Positions 16,907-26,310 of a stretch of 64,000 bases of DNA are shown in pieces. Position numbers and translations under genes: made by a program. Origin of the DNA: Phyllobacterium sp. 628 (GTDB taxonomy: Bacteria > Pseudomonadota > Alphaproteobacteria > Rhizobiales > Rhizobiaceae); contig NZ_CP050300.1 in assembly GCF_014189505.1 (NCBI RefSeq), positions 186,001-250,000 of the forward strand, written 5' to 3'. Position 1 is the first letter of the stretch. The number at the start of each line of letters is the position of its first letter. The notes under the pieces were generated by a model. The model was not told where the DNA came from and did no database searches. It saw only the letters and a list, made by a program, of their open reading frames with translations.

Positions 16907-18103
16907 TTACTTGGACTTCTTTGAACCGACAAGTTCGTCCCACTTGCGGAAAGCGATGACCATCTTGTCAGGCTTGAGCGGCAGTTCAATTAGATTGTTG
17001 GCAATCAATCCGGCATATTCTTCACGCCCGAACTGTTTGATCACATCCTGACTGTGCTGCGGTGCCATCGACAGAGGCACGTTCTTTACCGCCGGACCGG
17101 GATAGAGATAGCCTTCATCATAGGAATAAGCCTGCGCCTTCGGTGTCAGCAGAAACGCCATCAGGTCGAGGACCACGGCTGCCTTGTCATCGGCAATGCC
17201 TTTCGGCATGCACATGAAGAAGGCGTCCGATACCCAATGGAAGCCTTTGAGCGTCCCGATCTTTGCGGTTTCCGGTACGATGCCCAGCGCCCGTGGATTG
17301 ATATCCCAGCCCGTGGTGCTGATGATGATATCCCGTGACCCTTCACCGAATTCCTTCATTGTCGCGCCGGTACCAGCCGGGTAGTAGTCTATGTACTGAC
17401 CAAGATCGGCGAGATAGGCCCAGGTCTTGTCCCAGCCATTGACCGGATCCTGCGGGTCTTTGTCACCAAGAATGTAGGGAAGCCCCATCATGAATGTGCG
17501 GCCGGGACCGGAATTGGTCGGGCGGGCATACATGAACCGTCCGGGATTTTCCTTGGCCCAGGCCAGCAGTTCTTCAGCGCTCGCCGGAACTTTTTTCACC
17601 CGCTCCGGGTCATATTCGATCAAGGGGCCGGATGGATAGTAGTTGACCACCACGCCAAAGCCATCGCCCTGTGCCTTGTGCAGAGCCAAAGCAGCGGGCT
17701 CATAATTCTCTTCGATGCCCGGAAACTTGTCGGCAAAATCCGGCAGGATTTTCAGCCAGGTTTCATTGGCAAGTCCAGCCGCCAGTCCGTCACTGCCGGT
17801 GAGCACGATGTCGATATCAACCCGGCCCGCGCTTTGCTGTGCCTTGAGCTTCCCTGCCAGTTCTGTCACCGGTGCCTTGGTGAAGATGATACGTGAGGCC
17901 CGTTCCGGATAGGCCTTGGCGTATTCTTCGAAGGCAGGCTGCATCAGTGCCAAAGCACCACCAACATCCATGACGGTGACAACGACCGGGGCGGCGGGGA
18001 GGGCAGGAGACTTGGCCCACGTGCTCGTCATACCCGCCACCACCGAAGCGCTCATCCCGCCAAGCACCACCCGGCGGTTTATTCGAAACTGATCATTTCC
18101 CAT
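16907..18103 (-). CDS. Extracellular solute-binding protein, family 1 (PotD-like), Tat-exported
   Basis: The 398-residue protein begins with a twin-arginine signal (INRRVVLGGMSASVVAG, about residues 8-24). Its body resembles family-1 binding proteins of the spermidine/putrescine and Fe/sugar groups (PAPVVVTVMDVGGALALMQPAFEEYAKAYPE split around residues 37-67). AAGGGG lies 8 bases before the ATG. It is 29 bases downstream of nagA on the same strand, so it is probably the last gene of a nagB-nagA-SBP operon. No permease or ATPase of its class is adjacent. The ligand is unknown; an amino sugar is a guess from context. Confidence 0.82.
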   Translation of the reverse strand: MGNDQFRINRRVVLGGMSASVVAGMTSTWAKSPALPAAPVVVTVMDVGGALALMQPAFEEYAKAYPERASRIIFTKAPVTELAGKLKAQQSAGRVDIDIVLTGSDGLAAGLANETWLKILPDFADKFPGIEENYEPAALALHKAQGDGFGVVVNYYPSGPLIEYDPERVKKVPASAEELLAWAKENPGRFMYARPTNSGPGRTFMMGLPYILGDKDPQDPVNGWDKTWAYLADLGQYIDYYPAGTGATMKEFGEGSRDIIISTTGWDINPRALGIVPETAKIGTLKGFHWVSDAFFMCMPKGIADDKAAVVLDLMAFLLTPKAQAYSYDEGYLYPGPAVKNVPLSMAPQHSQDVIKQFGREEYAGLIANNLIELPLKPDKMVIAFRKWDELVGSKKSK

Positions 18104-18132
18104 GTAAATTCCCCTTATTGTTCTTAGATATT

Positions 18133-19152
18133 TCAGGCGTAATGTCTGCTCTCACTGCCGGTACGGACACGGCGGACGGTCATTGCGTCAGACCATTCAA
18201 TTTCCGTATCGGGCAGCGTGATATTGTGGGCATGAAGGACGGGGGCGAGCGCATCAAGCAGCCGCGTTGAGGCCATTTCGACGGCCTGATCAAAACGCGC
18301 AATGCCCCAGCGGACCAGATTGCGCACGGCACCATCAAGACACAGCGACGAACCAGCCAGGCCAATTGTACCGGGCAGGCGAACGGTCCCGTCTTCAGAC
18401 CGTTCAATCCGCATTCCGGCAAAGTCATAAGTACCGGCCGCAACGGCCGCAGCAGCGACGGCATCAGTCACCAGCGCCGACCGTTCGAAACCCTTGGCCC
18501 GTATCAGTGATTTCAATGCCTTGGGTGGAAGGTGAATGCCATCGGCAATGAATGTGGCCAGCAGCCGGTCTTCGCCAAGCTGGGCAAACAGCGGATTATC
18601 CAGCTTCGCCATGACCTGTGGAATACCATTGCCAAGATGCGTCGACATGGTTGCACCTGCCGTTGCGGCGACATCGACCATGGCAAAATCGGCTGAGGAA
18701 TGGCCAATCGACACCAGAACATTCCGGGCTTTCATTGCGCGAATGAAATCAAGGCCACCGGATATTTCCGGCGCAACGGTCACCAGCAGAATGGGGCGTT
18801 TCAGCAAAGCCTGCAGGCGGCTAACCAACGCCGGATCGGCGGCGGTCATGGCCCCTGCCGGGTGGCAGCCGGAAAAGCCCTGTGCCGGATTGAGAAACGG
18901 TCCTTCCAAATGATATCCCGGACACATAAGAGACCCGAGTCGGCTCGCTTCAATGCATTCGTCCAGCACGGAAAACCGCGCTTCCAGCTCGTCGGGATAG
19001 GCCGTGATGATGGTCGGCAGGCACGTTGTGACGCCCGTCGCCAGCATCGCTTCCAGCGCATAATCGAGCGCATCGGGCGTCAGATCGGCGGAGTTAAAAT
19101 CCACACCGGCAAAACCATTGACCTGAATATCGACGAGCCCCGCTGTCATCAT
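18133..19152 (-). CDS. nagA: N-acetylglucosamine-6-phosphate deacetylase, short form
   Basis: The 339-residue protein aligns by eye to NagA from its DIQVNG motif (residues 8-13) onward: [31 protein letters not shown] with the metal-binding Glu, [14 protein letters not shown] [19 protein letters not shown] and LVTDAVAAA. It should remove acetate from GlcNAc-6-phosphate to feed NagB. Ordinary NagA proteins have about 45-50 residues before this motif, forming part of a small beta-sandwich; here they are missing because the ATG overlaps the nagB stop (ATGA). It is either a genuine short subfamily or a protein with altered stability or substrate. Confidence 0.82.
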   Translation of the reverse strand: MMTAGLVDIQVNGFAGVDFNSADLTPDALDYALEAMLATGVTTCLPTIITAYPDELEARFSVLDECIEASRLGSLMCPGYHLEGPFLNPAQGFSGCHPAGAMTAADPALVSRLQALLKRPILLVTVAPEISGGLDFIRAMKARNVLVSIGHSSADFAMVDVAATAGATMSTHLGNGIPQVMAKLDNPLFAQLGEDRLLATFIADGIHLPPKALKSLIRAKGFERSALVTDAVAAAAVAAGTYDFAGMRIERSEDGTVRLPGTIGLAGSSLCLDGAVRNLVRWGIARFDQAVEMASTRLLDALAPVLHAHNITLPDTEIEWSDAMTVRRVRTGSESRHYA

Positions 19153-19898
19153 GACAGTTTCGATGCGGAATCTGGATCAAGCAGCATGATTGTTTGCGGA
19201 TGGGTCTGAATGATCGAAGCCGGGTGGCGCGGATCGACTGCGCCCTCCATCGCATCCCTGACCGCCTGCGCCTTGCGTTCGTCGGGAACGGAAAGAATGA
19301 TCAAACGGCTTTTCAATATCTGCCGGATGCTCATCGAAATGGCCTGCTGCGGCACGGCCTCAAGCGAGGGGAACCAGCCTTCGCCCATCTGCTGTTTGCG
19401 GCAGGCTTCATCCAGCGTCACGACGATATAGGGCTCGTCCGTGTCGAAATCGGCGGGCGGATCATTGAACGCCAGATGGCAGTTTTCGCCGATACCGGCA
19501 AAACACACGTCGATATCATGATCGGCGATCAAAGCGCCAAGGCGCTTGGCTTTCGCTTGCGGATCACGTTCGGCATTGACCGGATGAAAGGTCACCTTGC
19601 CGCCAAGCGGCACAATGAAACGTTCCTGCAGATATTTGCGGAAGCTGGCGGGATGGGTGATGTCCATGCCGACATATTCATCAAGATGGAATGCCGTCAC
19701 CCGGGACCAGTCGATATCAGGCGCAGCAACAAGATTCTGCAGAAGTTCGAACTGGCTCGCTCCGGTCGCAACAATGATCGAAGCTTTGCCGTTAGCCACA
19801 ATAGCCCTGCGAATAGCCGCAGCGCCAAGCTCGGCACCGGTCGCGCCCAAGGTCTGCTTGTCAGATAAAATACGCACGTCCACCATGGGCTTTACCAA
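19149..19898 (-). CDS. nagB: Glucosamine-6-phosphate deaminase
   Basis: The 249-residue enzyme has the NagB pattern: [14 protein letters not shown] (phosphate loop), [20 protein letters not shown] (with the Asp-Glu pair), [20 protein letters not shown] (catalytic region) and a C-terminal SLRQIL-like [16 protein letters not shown]. It converts glucosamine-6-phosphate to fructose-6-phosphate plus ammonia. It is first of the nagB-nagA operon, divergent from the ROK regulator, and its stop overlaps the nagA start. Confidence 0.9.
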   Translation of the reverse strand: MVKPMVDVRILSDKQTLGATGAELGAAAIRRAIVANGKASIIVATGASQFELLQNLVAAPDIDWSRVTAFHLDEYVGMDITHPASFRKYLQERFIVPLGGKVTFHPVNAERDPQAKAKRLGALIADHDIDVCFAGIGENCHLAFNDPPADFDTDEPYIVVTLDEACRKQQMGEGWFPSLEAVPQQAISMSIRQILKSRLIILSVPDERKAQAVRDAMEGAVDPRHPASIIQTHPQTIMLLDPDSASKLS

Positions 19899-19963
19899 CC
19901 TTCTTGCATATGCTTTTCACCGTAGGCGCCATTGTAAGCATAGCTGTCCATGGCTTCGCAAGG

Positions 19964-19991
19964 TATTTTAGAATAATATTGTTCTAAAATA
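19964..19991. promoter_or_regulatory. 28-bp palindromic operator between nagB and the ROK regulator
   Basis: TATTTTAGAA (19964-19973) and TTCTAAAATA (19982-19991) form a perfect 10-bp inverted repeat around TAATATTG. It lies centrally in the only divergent gap between nagB and the ROK-family gene, the expected place for a NagC/ROK operator, and would allow autoregulation and control of nagBA. Confidence 0.8.
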
Positions 19992-20010
19992 AGAATAGGG
20001 TTGTTTCCGC

Positions 20011-21189
20011 ATGCTTCTGACCATCGACGAGACGCGCTATGACGACGCCCATCAGCGTGATTGTGCCCGCGTCATTGCACTGATTTCCGCTGGCAATCAG
20101 CATTCCCGTCCGGGCATTGCCGAACTGCTCGAAATGACATCGACCACCACGTCAAAAGTTGTTGGAGATCTCATTGCTCGTGGTCTGCTGGTGGAAAAAG
20201 CCGGTGAAAAAAGCGGGCGCGGCCGACCCGCTATCCAGATTGCCCTCAATTCCGGGCGGCTTGGTGCCACGGTCATCCACATCTCCAGCCGGGCCCTGCG
20301 CGGCATAGTCGTGGATTTCGGCGGCAATATTCTTGAGCGTCAAAGCCTCGATATCCCAACAGGTGCGAACGCCGATCAGATGACATCCGCGATGCGGGGA
20401 CTTGTCGAATCCCTCAAAGCCAGACTGCCTGATGGTATGCAGCATCTCGGCACGTCGGTTTCTGTATCTGGCGTTGTCGATGTGCAAAGCAAGACATGGC
20501 TGCTAACCTCCCGCTGGCCCAACATTCGCGATTTCGACATTGCCGCCGCGCTTGAACCGGTAACGCCTGCGGTGTTTGTTTGCCGCCATCTTGATGCAGA
20601 ACTGAATGCCCGCACCTTGCAGGATCCGGTCTATGGCACCGACAATACGCTGCTACTGCATTGGGGCTGGGGTATCGGCCTTGCCTATAGCGTCAATGGT
20701 GACCCGTTTATTCGCGCCGGTGGTCCATTCGGTGAAATCGGCCACTGGCGTTTCAACCTTTTGGAAGACCGGCCCTGCGGTTGCGGCAATTATGGCTGTC
20801 TCGAAACAGCGGCATCGCTCTGGGCGCTGCTGCCGCAGATGCGCGAAATCTGGCCGGACCTGTCGGAGGATGAGGAAGTGCTGGCAGGACAGATGGCTGA
20901 ACGGCCCTTGATCGATATGCCCGATATCCAGACAGCATTAAAGCTCACAGCACGTTCGCTGGCGAATGTCTGCCGTCTGCTTTTCCCCAAGCGGGTGATC
21001 ATGACCGGGCCATTCGTTGCCAATTCAGATGTCTGGCAGGCATTCGAAATGGCCTTCCGCGCTGAAGGGTTGATCGGAACGCTCGACCTGCCGGTACTGA
21101 TAGCCGACAAATCCAGCGAGGAATTCGCCATTCTTGGCGCTGTCCGGCCACTGCTCAATCTGGGGCTTGAGACATTCATCCGATCGTGA
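20011..21189 (+). CDS. ROK-family transcriptional regulator (NagC/XylR-like)
   Basis: The 392-residue protein has an N-terminal MarR-like winged helix (ALISAGNQHSRPGIAELL, then TTTSKVVGDLIARGLLVE, about residues 25-60). A ROK sugar-kinase-like domain follows, with GGPFGEIGHWRF (about residues 233-244) and a zinc-binding cysteine motif GCGNYGCLE (about residues 252-260). Divergence from nagBA with a perfect palindrome between them suggests repression of amino-sugar genes, relieved by an N-acetylhexosamine or its phosphate. Confidence 0.88.
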   Translation: MLLTIDETRYDDAHQRDCARVIALISAGNQHSRPGIAELLEMTSTTTSKVVGDLIARGLLVEKAGEKSGRGRPAIQIALNSGRLGATVIHISSRALRGIVVDFGGNILERQSLDIPTGANADQMTSAMRGLVESLKARLPDGMQHLGTSVSVSGVVDVQSKTWLLTSRWPNIRDFDIAAALEPVTPAVFVCRHLDAELNARTLQDPVYGTDNTLLLHWGWGIGLAYSVNGDPFIRAGGPFGEIGHWRFNLLEDRPCGCGNYGCLETAASLWALLPQMREIWPDLSEDEEVLAGQMAERPLIDMPDIQTALKLTARSLANVCRLLFPKRVIMTGPFVANSDVWQAFEMAFRAEGLIGTLDLPVLIADKSSEEFAILGAVRPLLNLGLETFIRS

Positions 21190-21272
21190 GATGACACTGC
21201 CTGCGAATATTCGATTGCGCGCAACAGCCACGGCCCGCCGCCGGTAGCACAAAGCAGGACACCACACGGATC

Positions 21273-22463
21273 ATGACACAGCAATTCATCGATCACCTTT
21301 CGACAGAGCTGAAGGGTTTGAAGGAGGCGGGACTTTACAAGTCGGAGCGCATCATCACCTCCAAGCAGGCCGGACGGATTGAAGTATCGGGCGGCGCCAA
21401 GGTTCTGAATTTCTGCGCCAATAATTATCTCGGCCTTGCCGACAATGAGGAACTGGCCGAAGCTGGCAAAGCTGCCCTCGACCGTTATGGCTACGGCATG
21501 GCTTCCGTGCGCTTCATCTGCGGCACGCAGGAAGAGCACAAACAGCTGGAAGCGCGGATTTCCAGCTTCCTTGGCCTTGAAGACACGATTCTTTATTCCA
21601 GCTGCTTTGATGCCAATGGCGGTCTGTTCGAGACACTGCTCGGCGAGGACGATGCGATCATCTCCGACGCGTTGAACCATGCATCGATCATCGACGGCGT
21701 GCGTCTGTCCAAGGCCAAGCGCTTCCGCTATGCCAACAATGACATGGCTGCGCTGGAAGAAGAGCTGAAGAAGGCGGAAGGCAGCCGCTTCAAGCTCATC
21801 GCCACCGACGGTGTGTTCTCCATGGACGGCATTATCGCCAACCTGCAGGGTGTCTGTGATTTGGCTGAAAAATATGGCGCGATGGTCATGGTCGATGACA
21901 GCCATGCGGTTGGTTTCGTCGGCAAACATGGCCGCGGGTCCGCCGAACATTGCGGCGTCGAAGGCCGTATTGATATCATCACCGGCACACTCGGCAAGGC
22001 ACTTGGCGGCGCATCAGGCGGCTATACATCAGGGAAAACCGAAGTTATCGATTGGCTGCGCCAGCGTTCACGGCCCTATCTCTTCTCCAATACGCTCGCA
22101 CCGGTCATTGCGGCAGCGTCGCTTAAAGTTTTTGACCTGATCGACAATGGCGCCGACCTGCGCGCACGGCTCAGCGCCAATGCCACGCATTTCCGCCGCG
22201 ACATGACCAAGCTCGGCTTTACCCTTGCCGGTGCCGATCATCCGATCATTCCCGTCATGCTGGGTGAAGCCACGCTCGCACAGGAAATGGCATCACGCAT
22301 GCTGGAAAAAGGCGTCTACGTCGTCGGCTTCGCTTTCCCGGTCGTACCGAAAGGTCAGGCCCGCATCCGCACCCAAATGTCCGCTGCCCACACAACCGAA
22401 GATGTCGCCCGTGCTATAGACGTCTTTGCCGAAGTGGGTCGTGATCTCGGCATTATCAAATAG
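21273..22463 (+). CDS. kbl: 2-amino-3-ketobutyrate coenzyme A ligase (glycine C-acetyltransferase)
   Basis: The 396-residue protein matches the alpha-oxoamine synthase family: [43 protein letters not shown] and [17 protein letters not shown] with the PLP lysine (about residue 244). It cleaves 2-amino-3-ketobutyrate with CoA to glycine and acetyl-CoA, the second step of threonine breakdown. The tdh gene follows within 10 bases. Confidence 0.95.
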   Translation: MTQQFIDHLSTELKGLKEAGLYKSERIITSKQAGRIEVSGGAKVLNFCANNYLGLADNEELAEAGKAALDRYGYGMASVRFICGTQEEHKQLEARISSFLGLEDTILYSSCFDANGGLFETLLGEDDAIISDALNHASIIDGVRLSKAKRFRYANNDMAALEEELKKAEGSRFKLIATDGVFSMDGIIANLQGVCDLAEKYGAMVMVDDSHAVGFVGKHGRGSAEHCGVEGRIDIITGTLGKALGGASGGYTSGKTEVIDWLRQRSRPYLFSNTLAPVIAAASLKVFDLIDNGADLRARLSANATHFRRDMTKLGFTLAGADHPIIPVMLGEATLAQEMASRMLEKGVYVVGFAFPVVPKGQARIRTQMSAAHTTEDVARAIDVFAEVGRDLGIIK

Positions 22464-22473
22464 GAACAAAACC

Positions 22474-23511
22474 ATGTCGAACATGATGAAGGCACTGGTA
22501 AAGGCAAAAGCGGAACCGGGCATCTGGATGGAAAGGGTTCCTGTTCCGGAGCCCGGCGCCAATGATGTGCTGATCCGGGTCAAGAAGTCCGCAATCTGCG
22601 GGACGGACGTTCACATTTACAATTGGGATCAGTGGGCACAGGCAACAATTCCGGTGCCGATGGTCGTGGGCCATGAATTTTGCGGCGAGATCGCTGAAAT
22701 CGGCTCGGCCGTGACCAAATATAAGGTCGGCCAGCGCGTTTCCGGCGAAGGCCACATTGTCTGCGGGACATGCCGCAATTGCCGGGCGGGCAGGGGGCAT
22801 CTCTGCCGTAATACACTGGGTGTCGGCGTGCATCGTCCGGGTTCGTTCGGCGAATATGTCTGCATTCCCGAAAGCAATGTCGTGCCGATTCCGGATGATA
22901 TTTCCGATGAAATCGCTGCGATCTTTGATCCGTTCGGCAATGCCGTTCATACTGCCCTGAGTTTCGATCTGGTTGGCGAGGATGTCCTCGTAACCGGTGC
23001 AGGTCCTATCGGCATCATGGGCGCCATGGTTGCCAAGCGCTCCGGCGCACGCAAAGTGGTGATTACTGATATCAATCCGTCACGCCTCGCACTCGCCAAG
23101 AAGATGGGTATCGATCACGTGGTCGATGCATCGAAGGAAAATCTGACCGATGTCATGCGCCAGATCGGCATGACCGAAGGGTTCGACGTGGGTCTTGAAA
23201 TGTCCGGCGCGGCACCAGCTTTCCGTGACATGATCGACAAGATGAACAATGGCGGCAAGATTGCCATTCTCGGCATTGCGCCGACCGGCTTCGAGATTGA
23301 CTGGAACAAGGTCATCTTCAAGATGCTCAACCTGAAGGGCATTTACGGCCGCGAAATGTTCGAAACCTGGTACAAGATGATTGCCTTTGTGCAGGGTGGT
23401 CTCGATCTGAGCGAGATCATTACCCATCGCCTGCCGATTGATGATTTCCAGACCGGATTTGATGCCATGCGCGCGGGCAGCTCCGGCAAGGTGGTTCTCA
23501 GCTGGCACTAA
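22474..23511 (+). CDS. tdh: L-threonine 3-dehydrogenase
   Basis: The 345-residue zinc alcohol dehydrogenase has [15 protein letters not shown] (catalytic Zn cysteine region), GHEFCGEI, the structural zinc cysteines [15 protein letters not shown], and [18 protein letters not shown] (NAD-binding). It oxidises threonine to 2-amino-3-ketobutyrate for Kbl. The start at 22474 is preferred because AGGAAC lies 6 bases upstream and the length then fits the family; an upstream in-frame codon at 22426 would overlap kbl. Confidence 0.94.
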   Translation: MSNMMKALVKAKAEPGIWMERVPVPEPGANDVLIRVKKSAICGTDVHIYNWDQWAQATIPVPMVVGHEFCGEIAEIGSAVTKYKVGQRVSGEGHIVCGTCRNCRAGRGHLCRNTLGVGVHRPGSFGEYVCIPESNVVPIPDDISDEIAAIFDPFGNAVHTALSFDLVGEDVLVTGAGPIGIMGAMVAKRSGARKVVITDINPSRLALAKKMGIDHVVDASKENLTDVMRQIGMTEGFDVGLEMSGAAPAFRDMIDKMNNGGKIAILGIAPTGFEIDWNKVIFKMLNLKGIYGREMFETWYKMIAFVQGGLDLSEIITHRLPIDDFQTGFDAMRAGSSGKVVLSWH

Positions 23512-23529
23512 TTATGTGCCGGTTTCGCA

Positions 23530-23574
23530 ATGACGCCATTTCATGGCGTCATAATCGGCGCAACATTGCGCCGA
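23530..23574. repeat. Two tandem stem-loops downstream of tdh
   Basis: ATGACGCCA (23530-23538) pairs with TGGCGTCAT (23544-23552), and immediately after, TCGGCGCA (23555-23562) pairs with TGCGCCGA (23567-23574). No T-tract follows. They may end the kbl-tdh transcript or protect its 3' end. Confidence 0.55.
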
Positions 23575-23611
23575 TAGATGTAGTTCATGGTGCATTCGGA
23601 GGTTTTTGCCC

Positions 23612-24712
23612 ATGACCAAGATGCTTGCGACCGTTCACAGCGTTGAAGAGGCGGAAATTGCCCTTCAATGCGGGGCCGATGTTATTGACCTGCCGACATC
23701 CGATGTGGAGACACTGCGGCCTTATGCAAAAATAGCGGCCGGCAAGGCTTTGCTGTGCGCTACGCTGGAACGGCAGGACGCGCCGGAGCGTGCGGGGGAA
23801 CTGTCAGCGCTCGGCGTCGGTTTCATCAAGATCATTCTTGAACCGTCCACATCCGCAGATCCGCTGCCCGATCTTGGCAATGACGTGAAATGGATCGCTG
23901 TTATTCATGTCGATCTGACAAGCGAGCTGCCTGACGCCGCCAGCCTTGCAGCGCAATGTTTCCATGCCCTTTTGCTGGATACAAGCAATGGGTCACGCCT
24001 GCTAAACCATCTGCCGCTTTCAACCATTGATGCCTATGTCAGGCAGTGCCATGCCCTGTCATTGCTGGTGGGCGTTGCCGGAGGGCTCGAAACGCCGGAT
24101 ATTTCCCGCCTTTTGAGTTTTCAGCTGGATATTCTGGGTTTCCGCGAAGCGCTTCTGGATGGTGCAGGAACGATTGACCTGCAGGCCACGGCCAAAATCC
24201 GTGAGCTCATTCCCGAGGAACGCCGCACCAGCCTTGCACCCGGTGTTGATTATCAGTTGTTGGCCGCGCGCGGCTATTTCCCCGACCCTGCCGAAGAAGG
24301 TCTTGGCACGGACAAGATTTTTGTCCGCGACTTCGTCCTGCCGGTGCATATCGGCGCCTACAGTTTTGAGCATGGCATTGCCCAAAAGGTGCGGTTTGAC
24401 GTGACTGCCGAAGTTCTGCGTGTCACCCGCAACCCTGAAGATATGCGCCATATCGTGTCCTATGACCTGATCATGGACGGTATCCACGCCATCGTCGCAC
24501 GCGGCCATGTCGAGCTTTCCGAAACGCTGGCCGAGCGCGTGGCCGCTTTCATTCTGGAAAACCCGCGCGTAACCCGTGTCATCGTCCGTGCGGAAAAGCT
24601 GGAACTGGGACCGGGCGGCGTTGGCGTCGAGATTGAGCGCAAACGCGAAATGCAGGCAGCTCCGGCGCTACCGGCCAATGCACCAGCACCGCGCCAGCGC
24701 CGCGATCATTAA
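23612..24712 (+). CDS. Fusion of a (5-formylfuran-3-yl)methyl phosphate synthase-like (MfnB, DUF556) domain and a dihydroneopterin aldolase (FolB) domain
   Basis: Residues 1-200 follow the MfnB pattern ([20 protein letters not shown], residues 4-23; [14 protein letters not shown], 121-134; [10 protein letters not shown], 151-160; [13 protein letters not shown], 172-184). Residues 234-345 are a FolB domain ([14 protein letters not shown], 245-258; [37 protein letters not shown], 323-341). E253, Y284 and K329 match the expected FolB catalytic positions. In the MfnB half, the lysine usual after VID is replaced (VIDLPTS, P28), and the lysine expected after LDT is absent. The start at 23612 is chosen because CGGAGG lies 9 bases upstream. 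The 3' end overlaps the convergent fae homologue by 4 bases. MfnB and FolB-type enzymes belong to methanofuran and pterin synthesis; here the MfnB half may be regulatory or catalyse something else. Confidence 0.8.
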   Translation: MTKMLATVHSVEEAEIALQCGADVIDLPTSDVETLRPYAKIAAGKALLCATLERQDAPERAGELSALGVGFIKIILEPSTSADPLPDLGNDVKWIAVIHVDLTSELPDAASLAAQCFHALLLDTSNGSRLLNHLPLSTIDAYVRQCHALSLLVGVAGGLETPDISRLLSFQLDILGFREALLDGAGTIDLQATAKIRELIPEERRTSLAPGVDYQLLAARGYFPDPAEEGLGTDKIFVRDFVLPVHIGAYSFEHGIAQKVRFDVTAEVLRVTRNPEDMRHIVSYDLIMDGIHAIVARGHVELSETLAERVAAFILENPRVTRVIVRAEKLELGPGGVGVEIERKREMQAAPALPANAPAPRQRRDH

Positions 24713-25191
24713 GGTTTTCGAGCCAAAACTTCAGCCGCAGTGGGTTTGCCTGTGATGGCGCGTTGAATGGCCTCTTTTGTCGCCTGATAATTGTAGTCAT
24801 GAATTTTCGCGTCGTCACTGGCCTGCCAGTGGATGAACACGCCGACGCAGATGAACAGATTGTCGGCTTCGTTTTGCGGAATGGTGCCATCTGCTACCGA
24901 ATCGCGCACAGCTTCGGCAATACCAAGCTGTGCTGGCCCGAACAATTGCATGGCCTGACCGGCGCCCCGGATCGTCACCTTGTTGTACATGACAGTGCTT
25001 GGCTTGCACGGCAGGTTCGGCTCGATCACCGCCAATACGGACGTAAATCCATCCTTATTGTTGGTGAGCGCATTGCAAAAGGAGGTTTCGACCGCACTGC
25101 CACGCGGCCCGATCAACAGGTCAATATGGGCAACCTCGTTGCCATCGCCCACCAGCGATTCCCCGACCATAACCCTGTTGATGATTTGCAT
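24709..25191 (-). CDS. Formaldehyde-activating enzyme (Fae) homologue
   Basis: The 160-residue protein is nearly all Fae domain: [20 protein letters not shown] (residues 10-29) includes His22, the residue matching the proposed catalytic histidine. It also has [22 protein letters not shown] (split in two blocks, about residues 38-60) and [21 protein letters not shown]. Fae condenses formaldehyde with tetrahydromethanopterin; related Fae-like proteins have other or unknown roles. No other tetrahydromethanopterin-pathway gene (mtdB, mch, fhc) is visible here apart from the convergent MfnB-FolB fusion. Its ribosome site GGAGG lies at the foot of a 13-bp hairpin. Confidence 0.87.
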   Translation of the reverse strand: MQIINRVMVGESLVGDGNEVAHIDLLIGPRGSAVETSFCNALTNNKDGFTSVLAVIEPNLPCKPSTVMYNKVTIRGAGQAMQLFGPAQLGIAEAVRDSVADGTIPQNEADNLFICVGVFIHWQASDDAKIHDYNYQATKEAIQRAITGKPTAAEVLARKP

Positions 25192-25199
25192 GCCGATTC

Positions 25200-25232
25200 C
25201 TCCGTCCTGAGCAGCTATAGCTCAAGACGGAG
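25200..25232 (-). promoter_or_regulatory. Stem-loop overlapping the fae ribosome-binding site
   Basis: CTCCGTCCTGAGC (25200-25212) and GCTCAAGACGGAG (25220-25232) form a 13-bp stem with one mismatch and a 7-base loop. On the minus strand the 3' arm ends in GGAG of the GGAGG Shine-Dalgarno sequence, 8 bases before the fae ATG. It may close the upstream FkbM transcript or mask the fae ribosome site. Confidence 0.6.
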
Positions 25233-25248
25233 AAAACCGGAAAAACAA

Positions 25249-26256
25249 TCAGAGCGTGAGATCGAGTGTCTTTAGCCGCTCCGCCACGTCAGCCTTGCGA
25301 TCCGGATGAATGGCAAGAATGTTGGCTACTCTTCCTGACGGAAAGGCGAGATCTATCGCCTGGGCGCTTGGTAAATGCCGCACGGATTTATCAAGCACTT
25401 CCCATATCTCGTAACCCCAGCCTGCCAGCTGATCGAAAATCCTGCCCGGCGTGGTCCTTGAAAGGGCGGCAAGCACATCGCGGTTGACCTCGACCAGCAT
25501 GGTCGGATTCGAGGACGGAATGGTCTTGGCAGCTCCGGCAAAAAACAGACCTTCCGCGCCTTCAATATCGATCTTTATCGAATCGGGCTTCAATCCTTTG
25601 ACGACAGCATCCAGTGTTTCAACTTTCGTGCTGCGCTCCGACTTCGTGTTTCCCGAACCGGCAATCAGACTGGTTGCGCCAGCATTGACCGTATGCTCCG
25701 CAGCATTGAGTTCCATGGTGCCGGGTGCGTCGGCAAGCGCGAGCTTGTGCACTGTGACGACTTTCGACAGCTTGTTTTCCACGATGGATTTGCTGAACAG
25801 ATTCCACAAGTGTGGGAGCGGTTCGAAGGAAACCACCTTTCCAGAGAACCCCGGCTTTGTGGCCACAGACAGGGAATAGTAACCAACATTGCCGCCAACG
25901 TCGAAAAACACGCCCTTATCCGGGGTCACAGCTTTTATGATGTCGATATCGAACTTCTCATAACCGCCGTTAAAGATACCGAACGTCATGTGATATTGAC
26001 GCAAATCGAGATAAATCTTGAAGTTGTTCTTTGTTTCGAACAAAACCTCGATACTTCTCGGTACAAAATTCTCAAAAATAACTTCCGCGTGCTTTTGGTG
26101 AAATTCCACCGAAGAGAGAAATCTTCTTCGATGTTCGCCAAATGAAATATCCGAAATGTTCAACAAATGTTCGGATATGACTTTTTTCTCTTCAGGGTTT
26201 GCTTCGCGTCCAAGGATAAATTTGTAGCAATTCAAAATATCATTGTAACTCGTCAT
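25249..26256 (-). CDS. FkbM-family methyltransferase with a DUF4214-like N-terminus
   Basis: The 335-residue protein has a short helical head (CYKFILGREANPEEKKVI) like the DUF4214 module. A FkbM SAM-dependent methyltransferase follows: VFFDVGGNVGYYSLSVA (SAM motif I, about residues 118-134), VVSFEPLPHLWNLF, and KIDIEGAEGLFF (about residues 230-241). FkbM enzymes O-methylate sugars or polyketides; here it probably decorates the capsular polysaccharide. The start at 26256 has GAAGG just upstream; a longer start at 26283 has none. It is the most downstream gene of the minus-strand capsule block. Confidence 0.85.
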   Translation of the reverse strand: MTSYNDILNCYKFILGREANPEEKKVISEHLLNISDISFGEHRRRFLSSVEFHQKHAEVIFENFVPRSIEVLFETKNNFKIYLDLRQYHMTFGIFNGGYEKFDIDIIKAVTPDKGVFFDVGGNVGYYSLSVATKPGFSGKVVSFEPLPHLWNLFSKSIVENKLSKVVTVHKLALADAPGTMELNAAEHTVNAGATSLIAGSGNTKSERSTKVETLDAVVKGLKPDSIKIDIEGAEGLFFAGAAKTIPSSNPTMLVEVNRDVLAALSRTTPGRIFDQLAGWGYEIWEVLDKSVRHLPSAQAIDLAFPSGRVANILAIHPDRKADVAERLKTLDLTL

Positions 26257-26310
26257 GACGCCTTCACATTCATTGGAATTCATTTGCTACATTGATGGAA
26301 AGTCTTGCGG

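Noticed and set aside
20790..21950. 386-codon minus-strand frame opposite the ROK gene end and kbl
   Set aside because: Both plus-strand genes have full family motifs; the antisense frame spans two genes and has no recognisable domain.
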